From an uncultured Bdellovibrio sp. (lineage in GTDB: Bacteria; Bdellovibrionota; Bdellovibrionia; Bdellovibrionales; Bdellovibrionaceae), in contig NZ_CAMLDV010000058.1 in the NCBI RefSeq assembly GCF_946478835.1, positions 1 through 19,874 on the forward strand: a stretch of DNA of 19,874 nucleotides, given 5' to 3'. Positions 6,937-14,600 of the stretch are shown here, piece after piece. Under the pieces are notes generated by a model. The model was not told the origin of the DNA, did not search any database, and saw only the letters and a program-made list of their open reading frames with translations. How positions within the stretch are numbered: the first letter of the stretch is position 1; each line of letters begins with the position of its first letter. The position numbers and the translations under genes were made by a program.

Positions 6937-7060
6937 TCTTCGTTCAGCTGCTCTCGGAGCTACTTAGTGTGGCCATCCGTGAGCAGCCTTTCTGTCGGCC
7001 GTCGTGGCCGCCAGACCTAAGCAGCCTTCACGCGATGGAGGCACCTCGCATCATTGTCAC
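6937..7060. other. GC-rich structured spacer, possible RNA element
   Basis: Visibly richer in G and C than the surrounding spacers. It holds GCTGCTC (6947-6953) complementary to GAGCAGC (6981-6987), GCTC-TCG-GAGC (6950-6960), CGGCC-GTCGT-GGCCG (6996-7010), and a repeated AGCAGCCTT (6982-6990 and 7020-7028). No good coding frame or T-run was seen. It may be a structured 3' end of the leucine dehydrogenase mRNA or a small RNA. I recognise no known RNA family. Confidence 0.4.
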
Positions 7061-7074
7061 AGCTGAATTGACAA
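7054..7074. promoter_or_regulatory. Inverted repeat over the -35 of the yfgM-bamB promoter
   Basis: TTGTCA (7054-7059) and TGACAA (7069-7074) form a dyad with nine bases between the arms. The right arm overlaps the candidate -35 box TTGACA at 7068-7073, where a regulator could block or assist polymerase. Confidence 0.35.
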
Positions 7075-7096
7075 CACACCTCGACCAAAGAACAAT
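7068..7096 (+). promoter_or_regulatory. Candidate sigma-70-type promoter for the YfgM-BamB operon
   Basis: TTGACA (7068-7073, full consensus) and AACAAT (7091-7096, four of six) lie 17 bases apart. Initiation near 7103 would give a leader of about 33 bases ending in GAGGA before the TTG start at 7136. Confidence 0.5.
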
Positions 7097-7135
7097 CTTT
7101 CTTCGTGTAAGTATTTATTAACAGCGAGGAATATC

Positions 7136-7942
7136 TTGAGCACTAAGTTTACAAAAGATGAGTTGAAATCTCCGGATCAAGTGACACAAACCCTTAGAAA
7201 AGGTTTTGTTTGGACAACGGGACATTCCAAAATGGTGATCACAGCCGTTGCCGTTTTTATCGTGATCGGCGTTGGTGCTTCGATCATGAACTACATGACT
7301 GAGAAAAAAGAAATTTCTCAGCAAGAGAAATACTTCCTTCTTGAGAAAGCCTACAGCGAGAAAAAACGTGGTTTTGAAGAAGCAGCTCGCGCTGAAGTGA
7401 TGGCGGCTCAGTCTAAAGATAAAAAGAACGTTCCAGCCGTAGATCCTTCTAAAAAAGCTTCTGGTGACATGCAAAAAGACTACGGCACTGAAATCACGGG
7501 CTTTGAAGCTTTCATCGATCAAGCACCAAACACAAAAGCAGCACAAATGGCCGCTTTGAATTTGAGCGAAATCTATATGGACTACAAAAAGAACGATGAG
7601 GCGATTGCGACGTTGGCGAAAGTAGAAAAAGGTCTTGATAAGAAAGACGTCCTAACAGGTCTTGTTCTTATGCAGATGGGAAATGCTTTGGCAGATAAGA
7701 GCGATTGTAAAGCTGCGATTGAAAAATGGCAGACTTTGGCTAGCAATAAAGCTTTGGCCTTTGCTCACGATGAAGCAAAACTTCGCATGGGTCTTTGCTT
7801 TGAATCTATGAATGATCTAGCGAAAGCAGAAGAAATCTACACTGAGATCGGTAAAAAAGACGATCAAGGCACAACAGATTTCGCAGCTTCTCGTGAAGCT
7901 CAAAAATATTTGCGTTTGTTAAAAGCAAAAAAGAATCTTTAA
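7136..7942 (+). CDS. YfgM-like membrane-anchored TPR protein
   Basis: Likely homologue of YfgM (TPR_21 family), an inner-membrane protein that in E. coli contacts the SecYEG translocon and periplasmic chaperones. The 268-aa chain has a short cytoplasmic N-terminus, one membrane helix (about 33-52, MVITAVAVFIVIGVGASIMN) and a helical, TPR-like periplasmic part with alanine/leucine-patterned repeats. An extra lysine-rich linker at about 75-115 makes it longer than E. coli YfgM (about 206 aa). It starts at TTG (7136) with GAGGA five bases upstream. It is followed after 12 bases by bamB, the same order as yfgM-bamB in enterobacteria, which is the strongest support for the call. Motifs alone would only give a TPR protein. 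Confidence 0.75.
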   Translation: MSTKFTKDELKSPDQVTQTLRKGFVWTTGHSKMVITAVAVFIVIGVGASIMNYMTEKKEISQQEKYFLLEKAYSEKKRGFEEAARAEVMAAQSKDKKNVPAVDPSKKASGDMQKDYGTEITGFEAFIDQAPNTKAAQMAALNLSEIYMDYKKNDEAIATLAKVEKGLDKKDVLTGLVLMQMGNALADKSDCKAAIEKWQTLASNKALAFAHDEAKLRMGLCFESMNDLAKAEEIYTEIGKKDDQGTTDFAASREAQKYLRLLKAKKNL

Positions 7943-7954
7943 TCAGGGGACTTC

Positions 7955-9109
7955 ATGAAGTCGATTCTTCTCGGATCTCTGGTGCTGGCTTTGACAGGAT
8001 GTGCGACAGTAGATCGCACACTTGAGCAATGGAGTTCAAAAAATAACAGCAAAAGAGAATACGAAGTTAAAACGGCGTGGGTTCGTCAGACGACTGTTAA
8101 AGACAATCTGGGCTTTCGTAAAATCAATCGCATGACGCCTCTTTTGGTGAATGATCTCGTCATTCAAGGCAATGGTCTTGATGGCATCGTCGCTTATGAA
8201 AAAGAAAGCGGCCGTCAAAAATGGCGTTTGGCGATTCCAAATGGTGTTGAGCCTAGTGCGACATCCATTCGTGATCGTTTGTTCGTAGGTGCGAGCGATG
8301 GGAATTTTTATTCCGTTGAATCCAGCTCCGGTCAAATTCAGTGGAGCTTTCCAACGAAGGCCGAAAACCTTTCAGCACCTTTGCTTGAAGAAGGTGTGGT
8401 TTATTTCTTAGCTGGCAACAACGTGTTTTACGCACTGGATGCAGCGACAGGACGTCAGTTGTGGTTGTACTCTCGTCAGGACACATCACAGTTTTCCATT
8501 CGCGGTGGCAGCCAGGCGGCGTTTTATAACGGCACTTTGTATGTCGGATTCTCCGACGGATCTTTGGTGGCTTTGAATGCGAAAACAGGCGCTGTGGTTT
8601 GGGAATTACAACTGAATCGCAACAAACGTTTCCGTGATATCGATGCAACTCCTGTGATTGATGGAAATCAAATTTATATCGCAGGCTATGATGATAAACT
8701 TTATTGCGTGTCTTTGGATAAAGGCGAAGTGATCTGGCGTATTGATGGCGGCGGCTATAGTGCTGTCACAATGGTGGGAGATAAAATCATTTATCCTACG
8801 ACCAATGGTGAAGTTTGGGCTTTGAAAAAAGCCAATGGCGATAAGGTTTGGAGCTACAAGCTTAAAGAAGGTATTGCCACTCAAGTAAAAGCTTACAAAG
8901 GTTCACTTGTGTTTGGGGAGTCTCAAGGAAAATTAAAGTTCCTCGATCCAAACTCAGGGGCGGAACTGGGCGCGATGGAACCTGGACGAGGTATTCTTTC
9001 AACTCCTCAGGTTGATGAAAAAGCCGGTCGCGTTTATTTCATTTCAGGCGAAGCCAATCTTTTTGCGATCAACGCGGGTTGGATTAAAACACCTTATTTT
9101 AAGGAGTAA
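7955..9109 (+). CDS. bamB: Outer-membrane assembly lipoprotein BamB
   Basis: Beta-propeller lipoprotein of the BAM complex, which folds outer-membrane proteins with BamA. The signal peptide ends in the lipobox LTGC (C16), so the protein is lipid-anchored; the next residue is alanine, compatible with outer-membrane sorting. The rest (384 aa in total, close to E. coli BamB at 392) consists of repeated PQQ-like blades, seen as GIVAYEKESGRQKWRL, VFYALDAATGRQLWLY, LVALNAKTGAVVWEL, LYCVSLDKGEVIWRI and VWALKKANGDKVWSY. The ATG follows AGGGGA by six bases. It sits between a YfgM-like gene and a small lipoprotein gene; der, often next in other genomes, is not here. Confidence 0.92.
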   Translation: MKSILLGSLVLALTGCATVDRTLEQWSSKNNSKREYEVKTAWVRQTTVKDNLGFRKINRMTPLLVNDLVIQGNGLDGIVAYEKESGRQKWRLAIPNGVEPSATSIRDRLFVGASDGNFYSVESSSGQIQWSFPTKAENLSAPLLEEGVVYFLAGNNVFYALDAATGRQLWLYSRQDTSQFSIRGGSQAAFYNGTLYVGFSDGSLVALNAKTGAVVWELQLNRNKRFRDIDATPVIDGNQIYIAGYDDKLYCVSLDKGEVIWRIDGGGYSAVTMVGDKIIYPTTNGEVWALKKANGDKVWSYKLKEGIATQVKAYKGSLVFGESQGKLKFLDPNSGAELGAMEPGRGILSTPQVDEKAGRVYFISGEANLFAINAGWIKTPYFKE

Positions 9110-9112
9110 GAG

Positions 9113-9493
9113 ATGAAAAAGCTGCTTATGACTTTACCTCTTTTGTTTGTTTTGGGTGCTTGCACTCATGGCAATTGCAGAACTCAAAAAGGGGCGGAAA
9201 AAACAGCCGTAACAAGTGAGGTTCCTGTGACTAAATCAGCAGCAACGGATCGTGTGAAAGTTTATAAACCCGATGGTTCTTTGCAGTGTGGTCAGGGTAA
9301 AGCCATCCCTGTCGCTGAAATGCAAAAACAACTGAAGGGAATTCAGGTTCATTCTGCTTCAAATAAAAATGACGGAATGATGCGCATTCAACTTTGCGGT
9401 TCTCCAACAGGAAACAGCAATGTCTATGAAATTGACCGCAAAGATCTTGAAGCCGCTTTGAAAGCCGGCTTCAAAGAGTGGACTTTCGAATAA
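9113..9493 (+). CDS. Small lipoprotein of the bamB operon, unknown family
   Basis: A 126-aa lipoprotein: the signal peptide MKKLLMTLPLLFVLGAC has its lipobox at LGAC (C17). The mature part has three more cysteines (in GNC, LQCGQG and QLCGSP), enough for disulfides in the periplasm. A folded region from about 48 to 126 includes a C-terminal segment DRKDLEAALKAGFKEWTFE. It starts three bases after the bamB stop, and its AAGGAG overlaps the end of bamB, so it is coupled to bamB. A role beside the BAM complex is suggested only by position. I recognise no family. Confidence 0.85.
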   Translation: MKKLLMTLPLLFVLGACTHGNCRTQKGAEKTAVTSEVPVTKSAATDRVKVYKPDGSLQCGQGKAIPVAEMQKQLKGIQVHSASNKNDGMMRIQLCGSPTGNSNVYEIDRKDLEAALKAGFKEWTFE

Positions 9494-9500
9494 AAAATCA

Positions 9501-9540
9501 GACGGGGAGTCGGGTCTCTTTTTGAGGCGTCTCCCCTCTT
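9501..9540 (+). terminator. Hairpin after the bamB operon, possible terminator
   Basis: GGGGAG (9504-9509) pairs with CTCCCC (9531-9536); inside it GTCTC (9514-9518) pairs with GAGGC (9524-9528) around TTTTT. Only TCTT follows, so termination may be weak or need Rho. It starts eight bases after the lipoprotein stop. Confidence 0.45.
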
Positions 9541-9657
9541 GACAGGCGGGTGACAAATCTTGAATTTCATCCCCTTCTCAGATTGAGATTAGCAAACCAT
9601 TTTAAATACTTAACCCGGCACACAGACTTTGCATAGGACTCCTATGAGGTGTTTTCT

Positions 9658-12003
9658 ATGCGTAAGATCTATACTCTTGTACTGGCATTCTTAATCGCTA
9701 CAGGCGCAGTGGGCGGTACGGCTCGCGCTGAAATGACAGCTGAACACAGAGCCCAATTGACTCAATTGGATTATCTATTGGCTGTGGATCGTTTGGATTT
9801 TTATTCAGATGGTCTAGCAGATTATTTGATGGATCACGATCAAAAGGTCGCGGCAGAAGCCATTCGCCGTATTGAACCTGAAGACTACGCAAAAGAAAGA
9901 TACAGCTCTCAAGATCTGAACAATCCAGATAAATGGAATGAATTGATCTTGCGCATATTACATAAGAAATTCCCAGAATTTAAGAACCTCACTTTGAAAG
10001 ATATCGAGTGGAATTATAACTTCTTCCGCAAAAAATTAATGGAAGGCTTTAAGGCGGATCCTATCACTTTAAAGCGTGAAGCTTCAGTTTCTGGTTTGAA
10101 CAGTGAACCTGTGACTTACAACAAAAGATCAATCCCGAATGTGGATGGCAAAGCTATTTTGCTAGACGCTGAAAGATATATTTCTGAAAAAACAACTCGC
10201 GCGCTTTTCTGGGATGCTGCAATCACAGGTAAAGCGATTGAATTCCACATGGGTACGGAGCGCGACTTCCGTCAAAGGGTGTCTCAAGAAGACCGTGAAG
10301 TCGTTGCAGAAGTAAAAACTCGTTCTGCAAACTACAATAAAATTTATTTGGTCTATGATGCTCGCACAAAAGAATATTCTTATGCATTTACGCGTATTTC
10401 TGGCGATGACCGTGTGAAACACTTGATCGCTCAATTGCGTATTTTGAAATACGAAAACAAGGTGGCTTTAAAAAGTGACTTCGTTCGCGTGTATGGAAAT
10501 GCCAATGCCGTTCACAGACAACAAGAACAACGTCTTGTAGAGCTATTTAAAACACTTCCAAAAGCTGACATGGTTGTGATTGGTCAAAAGTCAGCAATCG
10601 GTAACGTGATTGCGATGGCTGGTATGATGGCACAAGTTCAACCAGATATTAAATCTGTTGTGGGTCCTGAAAAATCACAAATCCAAAAACTTTCTCAACG
10701 TGTGACAGAGACTGGAACATATTTCTCTGTAACGACAAAAGCTCCTGTCGTGAAAACAGAGTTTGAAAAAATACAAAATCCAATGGCTTCAAGTTATGAA
10801 ATCGTGACTTCAGAACAGCCAAGCCATGATATCTCTGACGTTCTTTTGGAAACAAAAGACGGTCGTATCGTGCGCTGGAGATTTATCTCTAATATGTGGG
10901 GAGATGAAGTTGTTCCTGTCGCTCGCGCTATTAAAAATTCCGGCCATGACAAAGTGGTTTATATCGGAACTGCCGGCGGAATTATTGGAAAAGGTCTGAA
11001 AGTCGGGGACGTGGTCGCTCCTTCTAAGACTTACACTCAAGATGGCAAGCTGTTTGATCTAGAAAAGCCTTCTTACGGAACTGATTTCGTGAAGACAGGT
11101 CAAACTTTGGGTCAAGTGACGTCTCCGTTTGATGAAACTAAAAAGTGGTTTGATAAATGGAGCAATAAAATCGACGTGGTTGAACTTGAAACTGGTTATT
11201 TGAAAGAAAACCTAGGTCCTAAAGTCAGCTTCCAACCATATCTTCTTGTATCAGACGTTGTTGGCTCTGAGCATGAAACATTGGCTGTCGCTGCTGCGGA
11301 CTCTGGAAAACGCAAGAACGGTCAATTAAAGCTTTTAGAAAGCTTGTTTGTGAACAACGGAATCAAAGCTCCGGTTTCAAATGTTGAAATGATCTCGGCG
11401 GAAGGCGCTGTGAAAGCAATGTATCATAAAATTGATTCATTAAGAGCGTCTCGCGATGTCACTTCGAAATTGCAATTAACTCAGTTGGCTCTTCGCAAAG
11501 GTTTGAAAACGGATGCGGAATTGGAAGCTTTAATTAAAGCTGAACCTTCTTTTGATCGCCAGCTTTTGATGGATAAGCTTGAGAAATATTCCGGGGCTTT
11601 GGAATTGATCTCTAAAAAGATTTCCGGAGTGAGTTTTGCAATTGTTGGTGGCGAAGAACTTTTGAATGGCACTTGGAATCCTAAGAAAGCTTTGAAGTTG
11701 CAAGTAATGGCAGGAAATATGTCTGCGGCTGACGCAAATAAAGTTTATGCGGCGGAACTTTCTAAGATCCAAGCTGTGATGGGTAAAGAATTAAGCATTG
11801 AAATGGTGACTTTCGATGCGGAAAAAACTCGTCAGGCGGTGTTCTTTAACTCGAATTCAAAACGAGTTCTTGCGAACCACTACGAAAATAAAATTCTTAA
11901 GAAATTAGGTTTAACTAAAGAAATCGATAAAAACGGTGGCGTTCGTTTCCGCGAAGTCACTGAGTCTGCTGGAGGTATGAGATGCGAAGCCGTCCTTTTG
12001 TAA
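9658..12003 (+). CDS. Exported protein with nucleoside-phosphorylase-like domain
   Basis: A 781-aa protein with a Sec signal peptide (MRKIYTLVLAFLIATG to about ARA, residue 24). Residues about 395-540 resemble the PNP/UDP-phosphorylase fold: VVYIGTAGGI (433-442), LKVGDVVAP (447-455), VVELETGYL (507-515, in the place of the usual MET/MES substrate motif) and LLVSDVVGSEHE with the aspartate (533) where family members have a catalytic Asp. The first 380 residues and the last 230 match nothing I know. ATG 9658 is preferred to GTG 9649, since AGGTG lies six bases before it. Its end overlaps the next gene by 22 bases. Cytoplasmic salvage enzymes of this fold are about 240-280 aa and not exported, so the role is probably not ordinary salvage. 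Catalytic activity is unproven. Confidence 0.72.
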   Translation: MRKIYTLVLAFLIATGAVGGTARAEMTAEHRAQLTQLDYLLAVDRLDFYSDGLADYLMDHDQKVAAEAIRRIEPEDYAKERYSSQDLNNPDKWNELILRILHKKFPEFKNLTLKDIEWNYNFFRKKLMEGFKADPITLKREASVSGLNSEPVTYNKRSIPNVDGKAILLDAERYISEKTTRALFWDAAITGKAIEFHMGTERDFRQRVSQEDREVVAEVKTRSANYNKIYLVYDARTKEYSYAFTRISGDDRVKHLIAQLRILKYENKVALKSDFVRVYGNANAVHRQQEQRLVELFKTLPKADMVVIGQKSAIGNVIAMAGMMAQVQPDIKSVVGPEKSQIQKLSQRVTETGTYFSVTTKAPVVKTEFEKIQNPMASSYEIVTSEQPSHDISDVLLETKDGRIVRWRFISNMWGDEVVPVARAIKNSGHDKVVYIGTAGGIIGKGLKVGDVVAPSKTYTQDGKLFDLEKPSYGTDFVKTGQTLGQVTSPFDETKKWFDKWSNKIDVVELETGYLKENLGPKVSFQPYLLVSDVVGSEHETLAVAAADSGKRKNGQLKLLESLFVNNGIKAPVSNVEMISAEGAVKAMYHKIDSLRASRDVTSKLQLTQLALRKGLKTDAELEALIKAEPSFDRQLLMDKLEKYSGALELISKKISGVSFAIVGGEELLNGTWNPKKALKLQVMAGNMSAADANKVYAAELSKIQAVMGKELSIEMVTFDAEKTRQAVFFNSNSKRVLANHYENKILKKLGLTKEIDKNGGVRFREVTESAGGMRCEAVLL

Positions 12004-13655
12004 AAAGAACTCTTCCTTGTTTGGCGGTGGTCCTGGCTGTAACGATGCAAGCGGCACCGGCGCATGCGGGTCTTTTTGATAAGATCATGTCAGCAGCAAC
12101 GCAGATTTTAAATAATGCTAAGACGGCTCCGTCTCAGCCGCTTAAAAGTGGAATGGCGGGGACGCAGGCGGCAAATACGTCTAACACAACAAAAGCGCCG
12201 TTCTCTGTGGAAGCAGATGTTATTGGAAAAATCGTTGCTGAAACACAGCCTTCTCCTTATTCAACAGACCTTCGTAAGACTTCTAAAGCGATGGCTGAAA
12301 AAGTAAGTTCTGTGGCAACGGAAACTCATACTGAAATCATTCCGGAATACACGGAAAAAGGGCTGATCTTCCGTCTTCGTTATGATGAAACGGCTCTTCA
12401 GAATCCAAAACTTCTTCTGAAAGATTTAGCTTTGGCGAGAATGCTGACTTCGACTTCAAATTATTGGGGTACTCAATCAAGCATCTTTGAAGGCACCATG
12501 AATGAAAAACTTCGTGCTGAAGTTGAGTCTCCGCATGCGATTGCGGAACTTATCACAAACGTTCGCGAAGGCAGCCCTACGGCGAAGGCTCGCTGGAATA
12601 CTTTGCAAGCGGATCTTTTGGAGAATGTTTCTGTAAAACAAAATATTCTTCAAGAAATGGGTCTTAGTTCAAATGTAATTCAAGACATTCGTGAAGAATT
12701 AAAAGCTAAATCTGCATCTCTTGATGAAGCGGCCGCTCAACACGCGCGCAAACAACAAAAGGCTTTGGATAAATGGAAATCTGAGACGGGTGCGCTTGAT
12801 AAAATGGAAGCTATGCAAGACAAGCTTGATGATTTGATCCTAAAGAATGACCGTAAAGGCGTTCGTCAAATGCTTGAGGCTTATCTACCTTGGTCTGTGA
12901 TGGAACCCGTAGAAGCAAATACCTGGAAAATCTGGCTTGAAGCCATCGAGCATCCAGATGCTTCAAAAACAACCGTCGCATTCCGTGGTTTGAAATACGA
13001 TACGGATAAAATCCAACGCAAACAAACTGCGAATGGCGAAGTTTATGGTTTTATGTCGACAGTTTTAACTAAAAACCAAGGAAGCTATACGCGTCGTTTG
13101 AGATCTTTATCTACAAACCGCGAGAAAAATGGAGATATTGGCTTTAAAGTTCATGGTGAAAACATCAGATCGACAAAGATCACAGATCAAATGACGGCGC
13201 ATGCAAGAAACCCTGTGGCGTCGAGCTTTATCTCATTTACGTACGATCCCAATGTGGCTTACAGATTCATGGGTCAAAACGTAACAAAACAAGTTAAAGG
13301 AGAAAACGTTTCGGTTCCATATGGTGGTCTTTTGGTAGTTAAAATGGATTCACGCCGAATGATTCCAAATGTGCCATCTATGTACAGCAATGAAATCGAA
13401 CTTTTAGCGCCATTGTTGGTGTTCCCAGATGAAGTTGTTAAATACAAAGAAGGATCATTTACTAACGATTATTCATTTGCTGACTTTGTAAAAGAAATCT
13501 CTGCTAAAACCGGGATTAACTTCACGAACTGGTCTACGGCGGCAGACGCTAATAACGAAGGCCTTAGAGAAAGATACAATCGCGAAGGTCATGAGTTCCT
13601 GAAGCAAATGACGGAAGTGAACTTAAAAGCGATGAGTTGCTCAAAAGTATTCTAA
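11982..13655 (+). CDS. Exported putative ADP-ribosyltransferase (R-S-E type)
   Basis: A 557-aa protein with a signal peptide (MRSRPFVKRTLPCLAVVLAV, cleavage near AHA at 29). A helical, coiled-coil-prone middle (about 180-290) precedes a C-terminal domain whose motifs follow the R-S-E order of ADP-ribosyltransferases: R335 in AFRGL, the S-x-S/T strand SSFISFT (414-420), then YDPNVAYRFM, and the ExE element EIELLAPLLVFPDEVV with E471 and E473. ExE is the arginine-modifying form in known toxins. Such enzymes transfer ADP-ribose from NAD to a target. GGAGGT lies five bases before the ATG, which is inside the end of the upstream gene, so the two are translated together. A terminator follows. Assignment is from motifs only; the target is unknown and it could be an inactive relative. 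Confidence 0.68.
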   Translation: MRSRPFVKRTLPCLAVVLAVTMQAAPAHAGLFDKIMSAATQILNNAKTAPSQPLKSGMAGTQAANTSNTTKAPFSVEADVIGKIVAETQPSPYSTDLRKTSKAMAEKVSSVATETHTEIIPEYTEKGLIFRLRYDETALQNPKLLLKDLALARMLTSTSNYWGTQSSIFEGTMNEKLRAEVESPHAIAELITNVREGSPTAKARWNTLQADLLENVSVKQNILQEMGLSSNVIQDIREELKAKSASLDEAAAQHARKQQKALDKWKSETGALDKMEAMQDKLDDLILKNDRKGVRQMLEAYLPWSVMEPVEANTWKIWLEAIEHPDASKTTVAFRGLKYDTDKIQRKQTANGEVYGFMSTVLTKNQGSYTRRLRSLSTNREKNGDIGFKVHGENIRSTKITDQMTAHARNPVASSFISFTYDPNVAYRFMGQNVTKQVKGENVSVPYGGLLVVKMDSRRMIPNVPSMYSNEIELLAPLLVFPDEVVKYKEGSFTNDYSFADFVKEISAKTGINFTNWSTAADANNEGLRERYNREGHEFLKQMTEVNLKAMSCSKVF

Positions 13656-13674
13656 GAATCCAAATCAAAAATAC

Positions 13675-13706
13675 AGGCTCTAAATCGATGGATTTGGAGC
13701 CTTTTT
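13675..13706 (+). terminator. Terminator after the ADP-ribosyltransferase-like gene
   Basis: AGGCTCTAAATC (13675-13686) pairs with GATTTGGAGCCT (13691-13702), with one G-U pair, around GATG, followed by TTTT. It lies 19 bases after the stop at 13655. Confidence 0.92.
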
Positions 13707-13809
13707 AAAGCCTCAGATCGAATATATCCAGAAAAGACATATACTATACGTTACATAATATAACTTATCAGAAAAATATGTAGGCCTTCCCCGAGCCCGT
13801 TTTAACTGC

Positions 13810-14133
13810 TTAATCTGGCTGTGGCGGCGTTACGATATCAAAGGCATTCAACTTCCAAGTTTCTTTCCACGCTGGATCTGTTGTTACGATCACCGTTGCA
13901 AGCAATCGTTCTGAAATCGGATCTAGTCCATCATTTGGATTTGCTACACATATTGCGACGACCGATTTTGCCACCATTTTATAGTTTGATAACGTTGGCT
14001 TAAGGTCGATGGAGCCATATTCTTGAAAATCAGAACATACAAATGAGCCACCGTGTTTTGTGTAAGTTTCTTCATGGGATTTGTATTCTTTTGATAAGCG
14101 AATCACTGATTCCGCTCGACGGGGATAGTGCAC
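13810..14133 (-). CDS. Small hypothetical protein, no signal peptide
   Basis: A 107-aa frame from GTG at 14133, with GGGGAG four bases upstream and an in-frame TAG 18 bases before the start. There is no signal peptide or membrane helix. It contains two cysteines (in FVCSDF and AICVAN), a central beta-like stretch KMVAKSVVAICVAN (about 52-65) and ATVIVTT, and ends in VTPPQPD. It is divergent from the exported protein at 14220. Its C-terminal half has the look of a small secreted-domain protein without its leader, so it may be a truncated gene. I recognise no family. Confidence 0.5.
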   Translation of the reverse strand: MHYPRRAESVIRLSKEYKSHEETYTKHGGSFVCSDFQEYGSIDLKPTLSNYKMVAKSVVAICVANPNDGLDPISERLLATVIVTTDPAWKETWKLNAFDIVTPPQPD

Positions 14134-14170
14134 GCTTCTCCCCGTCTCCTATGTATTTTTTCTACCGAAG

Positions 14171-14199
14171 TTGACCGATTTTTTTATTCGATTTTTACT
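14171..14199 (+). promoter_or_regulatory. Candidate promoter for the exported protein at 14220
   Basis: TTGACC (14171-14176, five of six) and TTTACT (14194-14199, four of six) are 17 bases apart on the plus strand. Initiation would be near 14206, leaving a very short leader that is almost filled by GGAGG at 14211-14215. Confidence 0.42.
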
Positions 14200-14219
14200 G
14201 CGTATCCCGCGGAGGAATT

Positions 14220-14600
14220 ATGAAGATTTTTGCAGCACTGATGGTGTGCGTTTTGTCTTTTTCTATTTCAGCAAACGCAGGTCTTTTGGAAGACAACTGC
14301 AAACAACAGGCGCTCGAGATTGTTGAATCCACGCGAAAGACTTTACATGATTATCAGCCTTTTGATCTTCAAGCGAATCTGATTGGTTCGAATCTCAGCA
14401 AGATACCTGGAATTGCCCGAACTTTTGAGTATGATGTTTTGATGATCGAGAATAACGGTGCTCTCAGGCCGGTTCATTACCTGGTTTACATGGGAGTGAC
14501 TTCGTTAAACTACGACCGTTGTGACGCTGTTTTAAACGTCAGAACGGTCTTTCCCCCTGCTCCCCCACAATCACGACCTGGACCACCGTGTGCGGATTGA
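14220..14600 (+). CDS. Small exported protein, unknown family
   Basis: A 126-aa protein with signal peptide MKIFAALMVCVLSFSISANA, cleaved probably before GLLEDNC. Three cysteines remain in the mature chain (DNCKQQ, DRCDAV, PPCAD). The C-terminus is proline-rich (FPPAPPQSRPGPPCAD). GGAGG lies four bases before the ATG. Its stop directly abuts the stop of the convergent gene at 14601, with no terminator between, so the two transcripts probably overlap. It does not resemble a family I know. Confidence 0.75.
   Translation: MKIFAALMVCVLSFSISANAGLLEDNCKQQALEIVESTRKTLHDYQPFDLQANLIGSNLSKIPGIARTFEYDVLMIENNGALRPVHYLVYMGVTSLNYDRCDAVLNVRTVFPPAPPQSRPGPPCAD

Noticed and set aside
6937..7060. Signal recognition particle (4.5S) RNA, suggested by two AGCAGCC strings
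   Set aside because: The conserved GGAA-type loop and the paired AGG segment expected beside AGCAGCC are absent.
7118..7546. Minus-strand frame of 142 codons over the YfgM-like gene
   Set aside because: Cysteine- and phenylalanine-rich shadow of a lysine/glutamate-rich gene on the other strand; no start site support.
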